Shown here: positions 1-5,555 of the stretch, one piece after another | Position numbering within the stretch: the stretch's first letter is position 1 | How the letters are laid out: each line of letters starts with the position of its first letter | Assembly: GCA_005880165.1 (NCBI GenBank) | Contig: VBJP01000149.1 | Coordinates: forward strand, 1-5,555 | Length of the DNA stretch: 5,555 nt | Reading direction: 5' to 3' | DNA from: Chloroflexota bacterium | GTDB lineage: Bacteria; Chloroflexota; Limnocylindria; QHBO01 | Translations under genes and position numbers: made by a program | Notes under the pieces: model-generated | The model's input: only the letters and a program-made list of their open reading frames with translations | Told to the model about the DNA's origin: nothing | Databases searched by the model: none

Positions 1-384
1 GCCGGCCTGCAGCAGTCGATCGTCGATGTGGCCGCCGCGGTCCAGCCGCGGCTGGCGATCGTGGACGGCATCGTTGGCATGGAGGGTGACGGACCGATCA
101 AAGGCAAGCCGATCGTCGCCGGCCACCTCGTCTTTGGGACCGATCCGGTCGCCGTCGACGCCACTGCAGCGTTTCTCATGGGTGTGGATCCGATGCGCGT
201 GGAGTACCTTGCGGAAGCCGCGCGCTTCCTCGGTCAGGGCAGCTTCGACCAGATCACCCAGGTTGGCGAAGATCTCGAGCGCTCCGTGACGCCGTTCCGC
301 ATGCGTCCCGAGTTCCAGGCGCTACGAACGGGCACCGCCGGCGCCACCCCGGGGGGTGATCCTGCTCACGCCGCGGGTGGATGA
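1..384 (+). CDS. DUF362 domain-containing protein, C-terminal part (5' end outside window)
   Basis: Frame 1 is open from the first base to TGA at 382-384, giving 127 residues with no start inside the window. The visible part holds the DUF362 signature: a VDGIVGMEGDGP stretch at visible residues 21-32, then GTDPVAVDA at 46-54 and a following MGVDP. In this family these segments surround a conserved acidic/glycine core. Some DUF362 proteins also carry a ferredoxin-like 4Fe-4S module, but no cysteine at all occurs in the part seen here. The biochemical role of DUF362 is not established, so no reaction is assigned. The last 20 or so residues are Gly/Ala/Pro/Thr-rich and look like an unstructured tail. 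The gene converges on the membrane protein gene at 391-1899 with 6 bp between the stop codons. The family call is firm; the function is unknown. Confidence 0.85.
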   Translation, partial: AGLQQSIVDVAAAVQPRLAIVDGIVGMEGDGPIKGKPIVAGHLVFGTDPVAVDATAAFLMGVDPMRVEYLAEAARFLGQGSFDQITQVGEDLERSVTPFRMRPEFQALRTGTAGATPGGDPAHAAGG

Positions 385-390
385 CAAGGG

Positions 391-1899
391 TCAGCGCCGC
401 GTCAGGAGTGAGCAGTCCTTCACGAGGAGAACCGACCTGCTATCCCGGTATCCCTCGCACCAGCCCGCGCTCGTCGCTGGCCCTTTAACGATGGTCACGT
501 ACGGCGGAAAGAGCATGGCCTGGACGCCATATTTCTCCGTCAGGCTCATCCAGTCACCGGACACGTCGCGAATGCTCGAGTAGTCGTTGAGGATCTGCTC
601 CGAATACATGTCGTTGCGGCCGTCCACGAAGACGCGACCGCCGGAGTCGTAGATCCTTGAGATGACGTAGCCGCCCCATCCGTACTCGGCCAGGACGTGC
701 ACGTCTGGTTTCATCCGCTCCAGGACGTCGACGGCTCGAGCCGGATAGGGGTCCTCGGGCGGCGCGACCACGTGCAGCGGGGAGACCGGGAGGATGGTAA
801 AGGCCCCTGCGGCTGCGATCACGACCGCCAGGACCAACTCCAGAATTCGGCGGCCCACCTGGAGCGACCGTGCCATGGCTCGAGCAGGCCTTCGCAGCCG
901 GCGCTCCCGCATTCGCTCGTCGATACCCATCACGAGCGAGGGAACGGCCAGAACTGCGGCGATCGGTTCGTTGCGGATCGACGCCAAGCCCAGAGCGATG
1001 CCGACCAGGCCAGCAAGCGTCAGCCACCCCGGAGTGCGTCGGCCCCCTGCCGCGGCGATAGCGAGGATGAGGGCCAAGAAACCCCAGTGAGCGGCGTCGT
1101 GAAAGTTGGGTGACTGCCATTCCTGGATGTTGGCCAATCCCCAGTTGCCCGGCCGGATGTACCTGAGTGGATAGAGGATCCCGGTCGGTCCCGCCGGCGT
1201 GACCATGACGGCCAGCCCGCAACCGATCGCCGCACCCAGCATCCACGGCCACTGCGGGGACATCTGGGTTCGGCCAAACAACGTGAAGAGCAGGTACAGC
1301 ACTACCACGCCAAGGCCAATCACCCAGAGGCCGTGGAGGTTCGCCCAGAGGACAAAGTACGGAATGAGAACCAAAGCCCATGCGGGGCGGCGCGGGTTGA
1401 GTCTCAGCAGGATGGCGATGAGGCCCCCAAGGAGCAGCCACGACACGGCCTGTGGTCTCAATGTGACGAATGGAACGAGGACGAGGGAACCCAGGGAGCA
1501 GCCCGCGATGATCGCCAGCATTGAACTGCCGAGCCGCCTCAGGGTCGTGGCCAGCACGAGGACGGTTGCCGGCGCGATCAGCCCAAAGACGGCGGTCGCA
1601 ATCCCCGTTCCCAGCCCCGCGACGAGCCAGTAGAGCACAAGCTCGCTGAGCCACTCATGGAGCGTCCAGGGCCTCCCGACCCAGGTGAACGAGAAGGGAT
1701 CCGTGGAAGGGATGTGCCCAGTGGTGGCAATCAGCCGGCCGGTGGTCACGTGCCAGAAGTAGTCGGGGTCCGAGACACCCTTCGCAAATGTGATCGAGAC
1801 GAGGATCACGCCGATGGCAAATACGAACAGCGCGAGCGGGGAAGGGAGCAGACGTGGGAGGCGTGCTTCTGCCCCGGCCGCTGGGGTCTGGTCGGACAT
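391..1899 (-). CDS. Polytopic membrane protein, putative GT-C-like, paralogue of the divergent gene
   Basis: 502 residues read from ATG at 1899 down to TGA at 393-391. About 11 hydrophobic segments are visible, the first at about residues 20-40 and the last at about 352-372. After TM1 comes a loop with DPDYFWH (44-50), STDPFSFT (65-72) and HEWLSE (81-86). Later come TLRPQ (146-150), WANLHG (185-190), EWQSPNFH (260-267) and SIRNEP (307-312). The acidic first loop resembles that of GT-C membrane glycosyltransferases, but no donor or acceptor can be assigned. An Arg-rich loop at 327-351 is probably cytoplasmic. That puts the C-terminal 130 residues outside the membrane; they carry YGWGGY (406-411) and VFVDGRNDMY (423-432). 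The frame stays open upstream to an ATG at 2061, but that Arg/Ala-rich extension would run through the divergent promoter and gene. The 1899 start sits directly behind a -10-like box, so it is preferred. It could be a glycosyltransferase or another envelope polysaccharide protein. Confidence 0.85.
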   Translation of the reverse strand: MSDQTPAAGAEARLPRLLPSPLALFVFAIGVILVSITFAKGVSDPDYFWHVTTGRLIATTGHIPSTDPFSFTWVGRPWTLHEWLSELVLYWLVAGLGTGIATAVFGLIAPATVLVLATTLRRLGSSMLAIIAGCSLGSLVLVPFVTLRPQAVSWLLLGGLIAILLRLNPRRPAWALVLIPYFVLWANLHGLWVIGLGVVVLYLLFTLFGRTQMSPQWPWMLGAAIGCGLAVMVTPAGPTGILYPLRYIRPGNWGLANIQEWQSPNFHDAAHWGFLALILAIAAAGGRRTPGWLTLAGLVGIALGLASIRNEPIAAVLAVPSLVMGIDERMRERRLRRPARAMARSLQVGRRILELVLAVVIAAAGAFTILPVSPLHVVAPPEDPYPARAVDVLERMKPDVHVLAEYGWGGYVISRIYDSGGRVFVDGRNDMYSEQILNDYSSIRDVSGDWMSLTEKYGVQAMLFPPYVTIVKGPATSAGWCEGYRDSRSVLLVKDCSLLTRR

Positions 1900-1907
1900 C
1901 GCCGCGG

Positions 1908-1913
1908 AGTCTA
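1908..1913 (-). promoter_or_regulatory. -10 box of a likely leaderless promoter for the 391-1899 gene
   Basis: Read on the minus strand the hexamer is TAGACT, which fits TANNNT. Eight bases (CCGCGGCG) separate it from the ATG at 1899-1897. Transcription starting 7-9 nt downstream would begin at or next to the start codon, leaving no room for a Shine-Dalgarno site, and none is seen. No convincing -35 hexamer lies 16-18 bp upstream. This is pattern evidence only. Confidence 0.5.
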
Positions 1914-1976
1914 GACGGTGACTTCGCGCACCGGTACGCGTCGAAGGTACCAACGGCGCCGCCCTGCCCAGGGCGC

Positions 1977-1982
1977 TACCCT
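1977..1982 (+). promoter_or_regulatory. -10 box of a likely leaderless promoter for the 1989-3569 gene
   Basis: TACCCT fits TANNNT, and six bases (GCCGCC) separate it from the GTG at 1989. This is the spacing typical of leaderless genes in high-GC bacteria. No purine-rich ribosome binding site precedes the GTG, and no clear -35 is visible. Together with the box at 1908-1913 it forms a back-to-back promoter pair in an 89-bp gap. Confidence 0.55.
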
Positions 1983-1988
1983 GCCGCC

Positions 1989-3569
1989 GTGACGACCCGC
2001 GCCGCCATCGGCCTGCGTGCACGCGCTCACCTGGCGCTGCTGGCGCTGCCGGCGCTGCCAATGAGCGCGATCGCCGTCACGGCCTTCTTCGCGCTCGTCG
2101 CGCTGCCGCGCGCCACGATGCCCCTGGTCGACGGCGACGTGTGGTGGCACCTCAGGGCGGGTGAGATGGTGCTGGCCACCGGGCAAGTCCCCAAGGTCGA
2201 CACCTGGACGCTGGTCGGCGATGGGATGCGCTGGATCAGCCAGGACTGGCTCAGCAACACCCTGATGGCTGCGCTGCTTGCAGCCGGTGGGGCCCTCGGC
2301 GAAACGCTCCTCTCGTTGGTGTTCGGCGCGCTCGTCGTGCTCGCCTTCGCGCTCCTGTGGCGCTCGGTTGGTGTGCGCGCGCCGGCGAGCGGGTGGCTCG
2401 GACGCTTCGTGTGGCTCACGGTTGGCCTCCTCGTCGCTGGACCGGTGGTCGGGGTGCGGGTGCAGACGGTGGACCTGGTGATGGTCAGCCTGACGATATG
2501 GTCGCTCTGGCATTTCGTGACCGACCGGCGACGCGCCTGGCCGCTGCTGCTTCCCGTCCTCGCCGTTGGGTGGGTCAACCTGCACGCGGGATTCCCGCTG
2601 CTCTTCGCGTTTGGTGGCGCGGTGCTCGTGGGCGAGGCGGGCGACCGCCTGCTCCGACGTCGGGTGACGCCGGAACCTCTCGCATGGAGGGATCTCGGAT
2701 GGCTGGCGGGTGGGCTGGTGGCGGCGGCAGTGGCGCTCGTGCTCAACCCCAATGGCATCGACATCTACGCCTACCCGTTCGCGACGGCCGGGATCCAGGC
2801 CCACCGCGACTTCATCTTCGAATGGTCCCGACCGGATCTCTCCTCGCTCCCCGGTCAGCTGCTCTTTGGCCTCCTCGCGCTGGCCGTGGTACCCACGCTG
2901 CTCCTCGCGCGTCGGGAGCTGCGCCTCACGGATGCCCTCTGGCTGCTCGGCGCCACTGCGCTAAGCCTCTCCGCCATCCGGTTCCTGCTGGTCATCGGTC
3001 CGGTGGCGGCAGTCATGGCCTGCGTCTACCTTGCTCCGCGACTGGCAGCCACACCGTTTGGCCGGGCAAGCCGAGGCCTCACCCAGCGCCTGGGCCGGCC
3101 CGCGCGAACCTCGGGCCTGGCAGCCGTCAACCTCGTCCTGTGCCTGGCTGTGGCGCTCCTCGGCGCCGGCGTGGCGCTGGCGCGCGTGACGCCGTCGGCG
3201 CAGTCGAGCGCGATCGCGGAAGCGATGCCGGTCGCCGCCACCGCCTGGCTCCGGGATCACGCCCCACGGGCACGGATCTTCAACGTCTATTCCTGGGGGG
3301 GCTGGCTTGGCCGCGAGCTGCCACGCGCCAGGGTCTACATCGACGGTCGGTCCGACATCTACGGGGACGCGCCCATCCGCACCTACGCCCAGGCGATCGA
3401 CCTGGAGACCGATCCTGCCCAGCTCCTCGATCGATATCGGATCGACCACGTCGTCTTCTGGCCGGATTCGGCACTGACCGGGTGGCTGGACCGGAGCCCG
3501 GCCTGGCGACGGGTCTACACCGATGGCCAGGCAGCCGTCTGGGAGCGCACGCGCACGCCAGTCGACTAG
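1989..3569 (+). CDS. Polytopic membrane protein, putative GT-C-like, paralogue of the divergent gene
   Basis: 526 residues from GTG 1989 to TAG 3567-3569. TM1 spans about residues 15-40, and roughly ten further hydrophobic segments end with one at about 377-399. The motifs run in the same order as in the divergent gene: VDGDVWWH (47-54), QDWLSN (85-90), VRVQT (156-160), WVNLHAG (195-201), LNPNG (252-256), EWSRPD (278-283), SAIRF (328-332), YSWGGW (434-439) and VYIDGRSDIYG (449-459). An Arg-rich loop at 351-376 precedes the last TM, so the C-terminal 127 residues should face outside. Earlier in-frame starts (from 1854) overlap the divergent gene. The ATG at 2061 would cut TM1 in half. GTG 1989, just behind a TANNNT box, is therefore chosen. 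The D-x-WWH loop resembles GT-C transferases, but catalytic activity is not shown. The reaction and substrate are unknown. Confidence 0.85.
   Translation: MTTRAAIGLRARAHLALLALPALPMSAIAVTAFFALVALPRATMPLVDGDVWWHLRAGEMVLATGQVPKVDTWTLVGDGMRWISQDWLSNTLMAALLAAGGALGETLLSLVFGALVVLAFALLWRSVGVRAPASGWLGRFVWLTVGLLVAGPVVGVRVQTVDLVMVSLTIWSLWHFVTDRRRAWPLLLPVLAVGWVNLHAGFPLLFAFGGAVLVGEAGDRLLRRRVTPEPLAWRDLGWLAGGLVAAAVALVLNPNGIDIYAYPFATAGIQAHRDFIFEWSRPDLSSLPGQLLFGLLALAVVPTLLLARRELRLTDALWLLGATALSLSAIRFLLVIGPVAAVMACVYLAPRLAATPFGRASRGLTQRLGRPARTSGLAAVNLVLCLAVALLGAGVALARVTPSAQSSAIAEAMPVAATAWLRDHAPRARIFNVYSWGGWLGRELPRARVYIDGRSDIYGDAPIRTYAQAIDLETDPAQLLDRYRIDHVVFWPDSALTGWLDRSPAWRRVYTDGQAAVWERTRTPVD
2031..2057 (+). repeat. 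Three tandem 9-bp units inside TM1 coding sequence
   Basis: CTGGCGCTG occurs at 2031-2039 and 2040-2048, followed by CCGGCGCTG at 2049-2057. The frame is kept, and the units encode LAL, LAL and PAL (residues 15-23) at the start of the first membrane segment. It looks like a small in-frame slippage product that adds hydrophobic residues. A functional role is not implied. Confidence 0.7.
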
Positions 3570-3591
3570 TACTTCCGGTGCCCGAAGTACT
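3568..3591. promoter_or_regulatory. Near-perfect palindrome, candidate operator upstream of the kinase gene
   Basis: The arms AGTACTTC (3568-3575) and GAAGTACT (3584-3591) are perfect reverse complements around an 8-bp centre, CGGTGCCC. In the centre two further pairs match (3577 with 3582, 3578 with 3581) and one pair mismatches (3576 with 3583). The left arm overlaps the TAG stop of the upstream membrane protein gene. The arms are not GC-rich and no T-run follows, so a protein-binding site fits better than an intrinsic terminator. A TANNNT hexamer (TACTGT, 3588-3593) overlaps the right arm, as an operator over a promoter would. Which regulator binds is unknown. Confidence 0.5.
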
Positions 3592-3593
3592 GT
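3588..3593 (+). promoter_or_regulatory. Possible -10 box for the kinase-regulator operon
   Basis: TACTGT fits TANNNT and overlaps the right arm of the palindrome. Seven bases downstream lies an in-frame ATG (3601), so transcription could start near 3600. The 3601-3687 stretch has codon use unlike the genes around it (CTT, CGA, TTG, GTA, CTA, TCA, AGG), so it is more likely an 87-nt leader than coding sequence. A TTGACC at 3593-3598 could instead serve as a -35, but only a poor -10 follows it. Tentative. Confidence 0.3.
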
Positions 3594-3636
3594 TGACCCC
3601 ATGCACCTTGCGCCACGACGATTGCCACCGGCCTCG

Positions 3637-3658
3637 GTACTAGTCCGGGACCCGTACT
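3637..3658. repeat. Degenerate second copy of the upstream palindromic element
   Basis: This stretch begins and ends with GTACT (3637-3641 and 3654-3658) and has the centre AGTCCGGGACCC. The element at 3569-3591 has the same GTACT ends and a centre containing TCCGGTGCCCG. With small gaps the two line up as GTACT, then TCCGG, then CCCG or CCC, then GTACT. The inner part here is also self-complementary (GTCC, G, GGAC at 3643-3651). Two similar sites about 68 bp apart before one gene suggest paired binding sites, but chance similarity in GC-rich DNA cannot be excluded. Confidence 0.35.
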
Positions 3659-3675
3659 CGCGAAGCTCAGCACCC

Positions 3676-3682
3676 GGAAGGA
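3676..3682 (+). promoter_or_regulatory. Ribosome binding site that fixes the kinase start
   Basis: GGAAGGA ends 5 nt before GTG 3688. It is the only good Shine-Dalgarno match near any in-frame start of the kinase (3523, 3601, 3688 and 3715), so it decides the start call. Confidence 0.6.
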
Positions 3683-3687
3683 TCCCT

Positions 3688-4743
3688 GTGGCGAGATCGA
3701 ACCCAGCGACGAGCATGCCTCGCGCGACCTCCGAGCGCGTGTACAGCCAGGCCACCGACCAGCTTCGTCGGCAGGCCAGGGCCACCCGCGACCTCGCGGA
3801 GCGCTACCACGAGCAGTACCGCCGCAGCCTCGAGTCCTGGGTTGCGCTGCGCAGCCGCCTGGAGAATCGCAACGGCTCCAGTCACCACGACGCTCCAACA
3901 GCTCGTACCGCCTCCAGCCGCCGCAGGTCCGCCGTCGAGATCCTGCGCGCCGAGCACGACGCCCTGGGACGCGAGGTCGCGATGCAGCAACATCGCCTGA
4001 AGCGCCTCCAGGCGGCAGCCCATCACCTCGAGCTGCTCCACGGCTACCTGCTCAGCGCCGATCCGCAGGTGGGCGAACCATCGATCGACGACGCAGAGGA
4101 GACGCCGGCGGCCATGCGGCTGCGCGTGATCGACGCCCAGGAGGGAGAGCGGCAACGGCTGGCCGAGGAGGTCCATGACGGTCCGGCCCAGGTGCTGACC
4201 AACGCCATCTTCCAGGTCGAGTATCTCGACCGCGTGCTGGAGACATCGCCACGAGCGGCACACCAGGAGATCGAGTTCCTGCGGCGCATGCTCCGCGACG
4301 GCCTCGACGAGGTGCGCGGATTCATCACCGACCTGCGCCCGCCGGCCGTCGACCTGGGGCTGGGTATGGCCCTCAGCGAGCGAGCCAATGAATTCGGGGA
4401 ACGCCACGGCATCGCCATTCGCGTGGAGGTGGAGGGAATCGACGGGGTCCTCAGCCCCGAAGCGAAGTCATCGGTCCTGCGCATCGTGCAGGAGGCACTC
4501 CAGAACGTGCGGAAGCACGCAGCCGCCACCGAGGTCGTCATCGGTCTCGAAGGCGATCACCTCACCGTGGCCGATAACGGCCGCGGCTTCGACGTCATGC
4601 GTCTCGCGTCGGGAGCGAGTCGCAATTTTGGCCTGCAGTTCATGCGCGAGCGCGCGGAGCTGATGGGCGCATCCCTGCAGATCGAGTCGCGACAGGGCGA
4701 GGGGACGCGGATTCTGCTCCGCCTCCCGGACCGCTCGCGCTGA
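3688..4743 (+). CDS. DegS-like soluble sensor histidine kinase (HisKA_3 type)
   Basis: 351 residues from GTG 3688 to TGA 4741-4743. No membrane segment is present, so the protein should be cytoplasmic. Residues about 15-60 and 80-120 are charged and helical in character, probably coiled coil, with a Ser/Arg-rich linker between. This matches the N-terminal layout of DegS. The H-box at about 153-168 reads ERQRLAEEVHDGPAQ, with phospho-acceptor His163 and the HDxxxQ phosphatase motif (Asp164, Gln168). A TDLRPPAVDLGLG segment (214-226) follows, as in DegS. The HATPase part has the N-box (EALQN, 269-273), G1 (DNGRGFD, 296-302) and G2 (GEGT, 337-340). It should autophosphorylate and pass phosphate to the regulator encoded 40 bp downstream. 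Upstream in-frame starts are disfavoured by poor codon use and lack of a ribosome site; ATG 3715 remains possible. The input signal is not visible; DegS-type kinases generally sense cytoplasmic cues. Confidence 0.92.
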   Translation: MARSNPATSMPRATSERVYSQATDQLRRQARATRDLAERYHEQYRRSLESWVALRSRLENRNGSSHHDAPTARTASSRRRSAVEILRAEHDALGREVAMQQHRLKRLQAAAHHLELLHGYLLSADPQVGEPSIDDAEETPAAMRLRVIDAQEGERQRLAEEVHDGPAQVLTNAIFQVEYLDRVLETSPRAAHQEIEFLRRMLRDGLDEVRGFITDLRPPAVDLGLGMALSERANEFGERHGIAIRVEVEGIDGVLSPEAKSSVLRIVQEALQNVRKHAAATEVVIGLEGDHLTVADNGRGFDVMRLASGASRNFGLQFMRERAELMGASLQIESRQGEGTRILLRLPDRSR

Positions 4744-4771
4744 CGCGGTCGTGCCGAGCATCGGTCACACC

Positions 4772-4780
4772 AAGGAGGAG
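4772..4780 (+). promoter_or_regulatory. Strong ribosome binding site of the response regulator
   Basis: AAGGAGGAG ends 3 nt before GTG 4784, with its AAGGAGG core ending 5 nt before. It is one of the best Shine-Dalgarno matches in the window and supports the GTG start, and so the reality of the Gln-rich N-terminal tail. The gene needs its own site because it lies 40 bp beyond the kinase stop. Confidence 0.8.
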
Positions 4781-4783
4781 AAC

Positions 4784-5555
4784 GTGAACCAGACCCAGAC
4801 GCAGACCCAGCCAGAGAAGCAGGCTGAGACCCAGAGCCAGTCGCAGTCGCACGAACGACGTCGCGGCGGTGACCGGCGCAACGAGGGCGTCAAGACCCGG
4901 ATCGTGATCGTCGACGGTCACACCCTCTTCCGGCGTGGCGTCCGCAACATCCTGGAGCTCGAGGGTGACATGGAGGTCATCGGCGAGGCCGGGAATGGCC
5001 GCGAGGCCATCGCGCTGGTCGAGGAGCTGACTCCGGACGTGATCCTCATGGACGTGGGGCTGCCGGCGCCAAGCGGCATCGAGACGACGCAGCGGATCAA
5101 GCGCGAGCTGCCGCACACCGGCGTCGTGGTGCTCGCCGCCAACGACGACGAGGACCAGCTCTTCGAGGCCATCAAGGCGGGGGCTGCCGCGTACGTCTTG
5201 AAGGACATCGACCCCAGCGACCTGATCGCCATCATCCGCCGGGTACGCTCCGGCGAGTACCTGATCAACGACAAGGTCTTCGCCAAGCCGGCCGTCGCCA
5301 GCCGAGTCCTCAAGGAGTTCCGCGAGCTGGCGGTCTACGGCAACGACGCGCAGCCGATCTTCGCGCCACTCTCACCGCGCGAGGTCGAGATCCTCGACAA
5401 CATCGCTCAGGGCATGACCAACAAGCAGGTCGCCTACGCGCTGTCCATCAGCGAGCAGACGGTCAAGAACCACATGAGCAGCATCTTGCGCAAGCTCTCG
5501 GTCAACGACCGCACCCAGGCCGTGGTGTATGCCATGCGCCAGGGCTGGATCAAGA
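4784..5555 (+). CDS. DegU-like NarL/FixJ response regulator (3' end outside window)
   Basis: 257 codons from GTG 4784 are visible, with no stop before the window edge. Residues 1-35 form a polar tail: eight Gln between 3 and 21, then an Arg-rich stretch. The receiver domain covers about 38-160, with phospho-acceptor Asp90 (ILMDVGLP) and conserved Lys140 (YVLKD). The usual second acidic residue of the DDH motif is Gly45, and the usual Thr/Ser is Ala118, so phosphorylation behaviour may be atypical. A linker (VLKEFRELA, 175-183) resembles DegU. The LuxR-type HTH starts at LSPREVEIL (196-204), continues through ISEQTVKNHMSSIL (222-235) and ends in a very DegU-like VNDRTQAVVYAMRQGWIK (240-257). 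DegU ends only a few residues after this point, so little is missing. It is the cognate partner of the upstream kinase and should bind DNA as a dimer; target genes are not known. Confidence 0.93.
   Translation, partial: MNQTQTQTQPEKQAETQSQSQSHERRRGGDRRNEGVKTRIVIVDGHTLFRRGVRNILELEGDMEVIGEAGNGREAIALVEELTPDVILMDVGLPAPSGIETTQRIKRELPHTGVVVLAANDDEDQLFEAIKAGAAAYVLKDIDPSDLIAIIRRVRSGEYLINDKVFAKPAVASRVLKEFRELAVYGNDAQPIFAPLSPREVEILDNIAQGMTNKQVAYALSISEQTVKNHMSSILRKLSVNDRTQAVVYAMRQGWIK

Noticed and set aside
1900..2061. N-terminal extension of the minus-strand membrane protein to an ATG at 2061
   Set aside because: The added 54 residues are Ala/Arg/Pro-rich with no membrane or domain character. They would overlap the divergent gene's start and promoter; the ATG at 1899 sits directly behind a TANNNT box and just before TM1.
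1911..2804. Long minus-strand open frame (297 codons) opposite the second membrane protein gene
   Set aside because: The translation is rich in Arg, His, Gln and Glu with no recognisable motif, as expected from the antisense of a GC-rich hydrophobic gene. The plus-strand product has clear membrane segments and paralogue motifs.
3568..3591. The palindrome read as an intrinsic terminator of the second membrane protein gene
   Set aside because: The stem is only half GC, the outer arms are AT-containing, it overlaps the stop codon, and no T-run follows (the next bases are GTTGACCCC).
2357..3643. Long plus-strand open frame (428 codons) in another frame of the same gene
   Set aside because: It is Arg/Pro/Gly-rich with no domain signal and lies almost wholly within the convincing membrane protein gene; a typical high-GC shadow frame.
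3523..3687. Upstream in-frame starts of the kinase (ATG 3523 and ATG 3601)
   Set aside because: 3523 overlaps the upstream gene's coding sequence. 3601-3687 uses codons atypical of the window and lacks a ribosome site, while GTG 3688 has GGAAGGA at ideal spacing. A leaderless start at 3601 is not fully excluded.
3667..4407. Minus-strand open frame (246 codons) opposite the kinase gene
   Set aside because: The plus strand carries unmistakable H-box, N-box and G-box motifs. The antisense product has no motif and no ribosome site was seen for it.
4754..4764. Small hairpin CCGA-GCA-TCGG between kinase and regulator genes
   Set aside because: A 4-bp stem is expected by chance in GC-rich DNA; it has no T-run and does not cover the ribosome site.

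Overview
The window is GC-rich bacterial chromosome with dense coding, short gaps and GTG starts. It carries a DegS/DegU-like two-component pair and a divergent promoter region that looks leaderless (TANNNT placed 6-8 nt before the start codon). Together these suggest a high-GC member of the Chloroflexota or a related Terrabacteria-type lineage. That placement is inferred from gene style only; there is no rRNA or marker gene here.

Layout. (1) Positions 1-384 (+) hold the last 127 codons of a DUF362-family protein, whose start lies outside the window. (2) Positions 391-1899 (-), convergent with it across a 6-bp gap, encode a 502-residue polytopic membrane protein. (3) Positions 1900-1988 are an 89-bp divergent promoter region. 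(4) Positions 1989-3569 (+) encode a second polytopic membrane protein of 526 residues that matches the first motif for motif. The two are diverged paralogues sharing a GT-C-like N-terminal loop and an extracytoplasmic C-terminal domain of unknown function. (5) Positions 3570-3687 are a short intergenic region holding a near-perfect palindrome and a looser second copy. (6) Positions 3688-4743 (+) encode a soluble DegS-like histidine kinase. (7) From 4784 to the window end (+) lies a DegU-like NarL/FixJ response regulator, cut off within a few residues of its expected C-terminus.

How the genes fit together. The kinase and regulator are 40 bp apart on the same strand and almost certainly form one cognate phosphorelay. 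The membrane pair probably acts at the cell envelope, but its substrate cannot be read from the sequence. No link between the two modules is shown beyond adjacency.

The main points of interest are the divergently transcribed paralogues with back-to-back leaderless promoters; a response regulator that lacks two of the usual receiver signature residues and carries a Gln-rich N-terminal tail; and the paired palindromic elements upstream of the kinase. I saw no mobile element, CRISPR array, RNA gene or obvious new defence or biosynthetic system.
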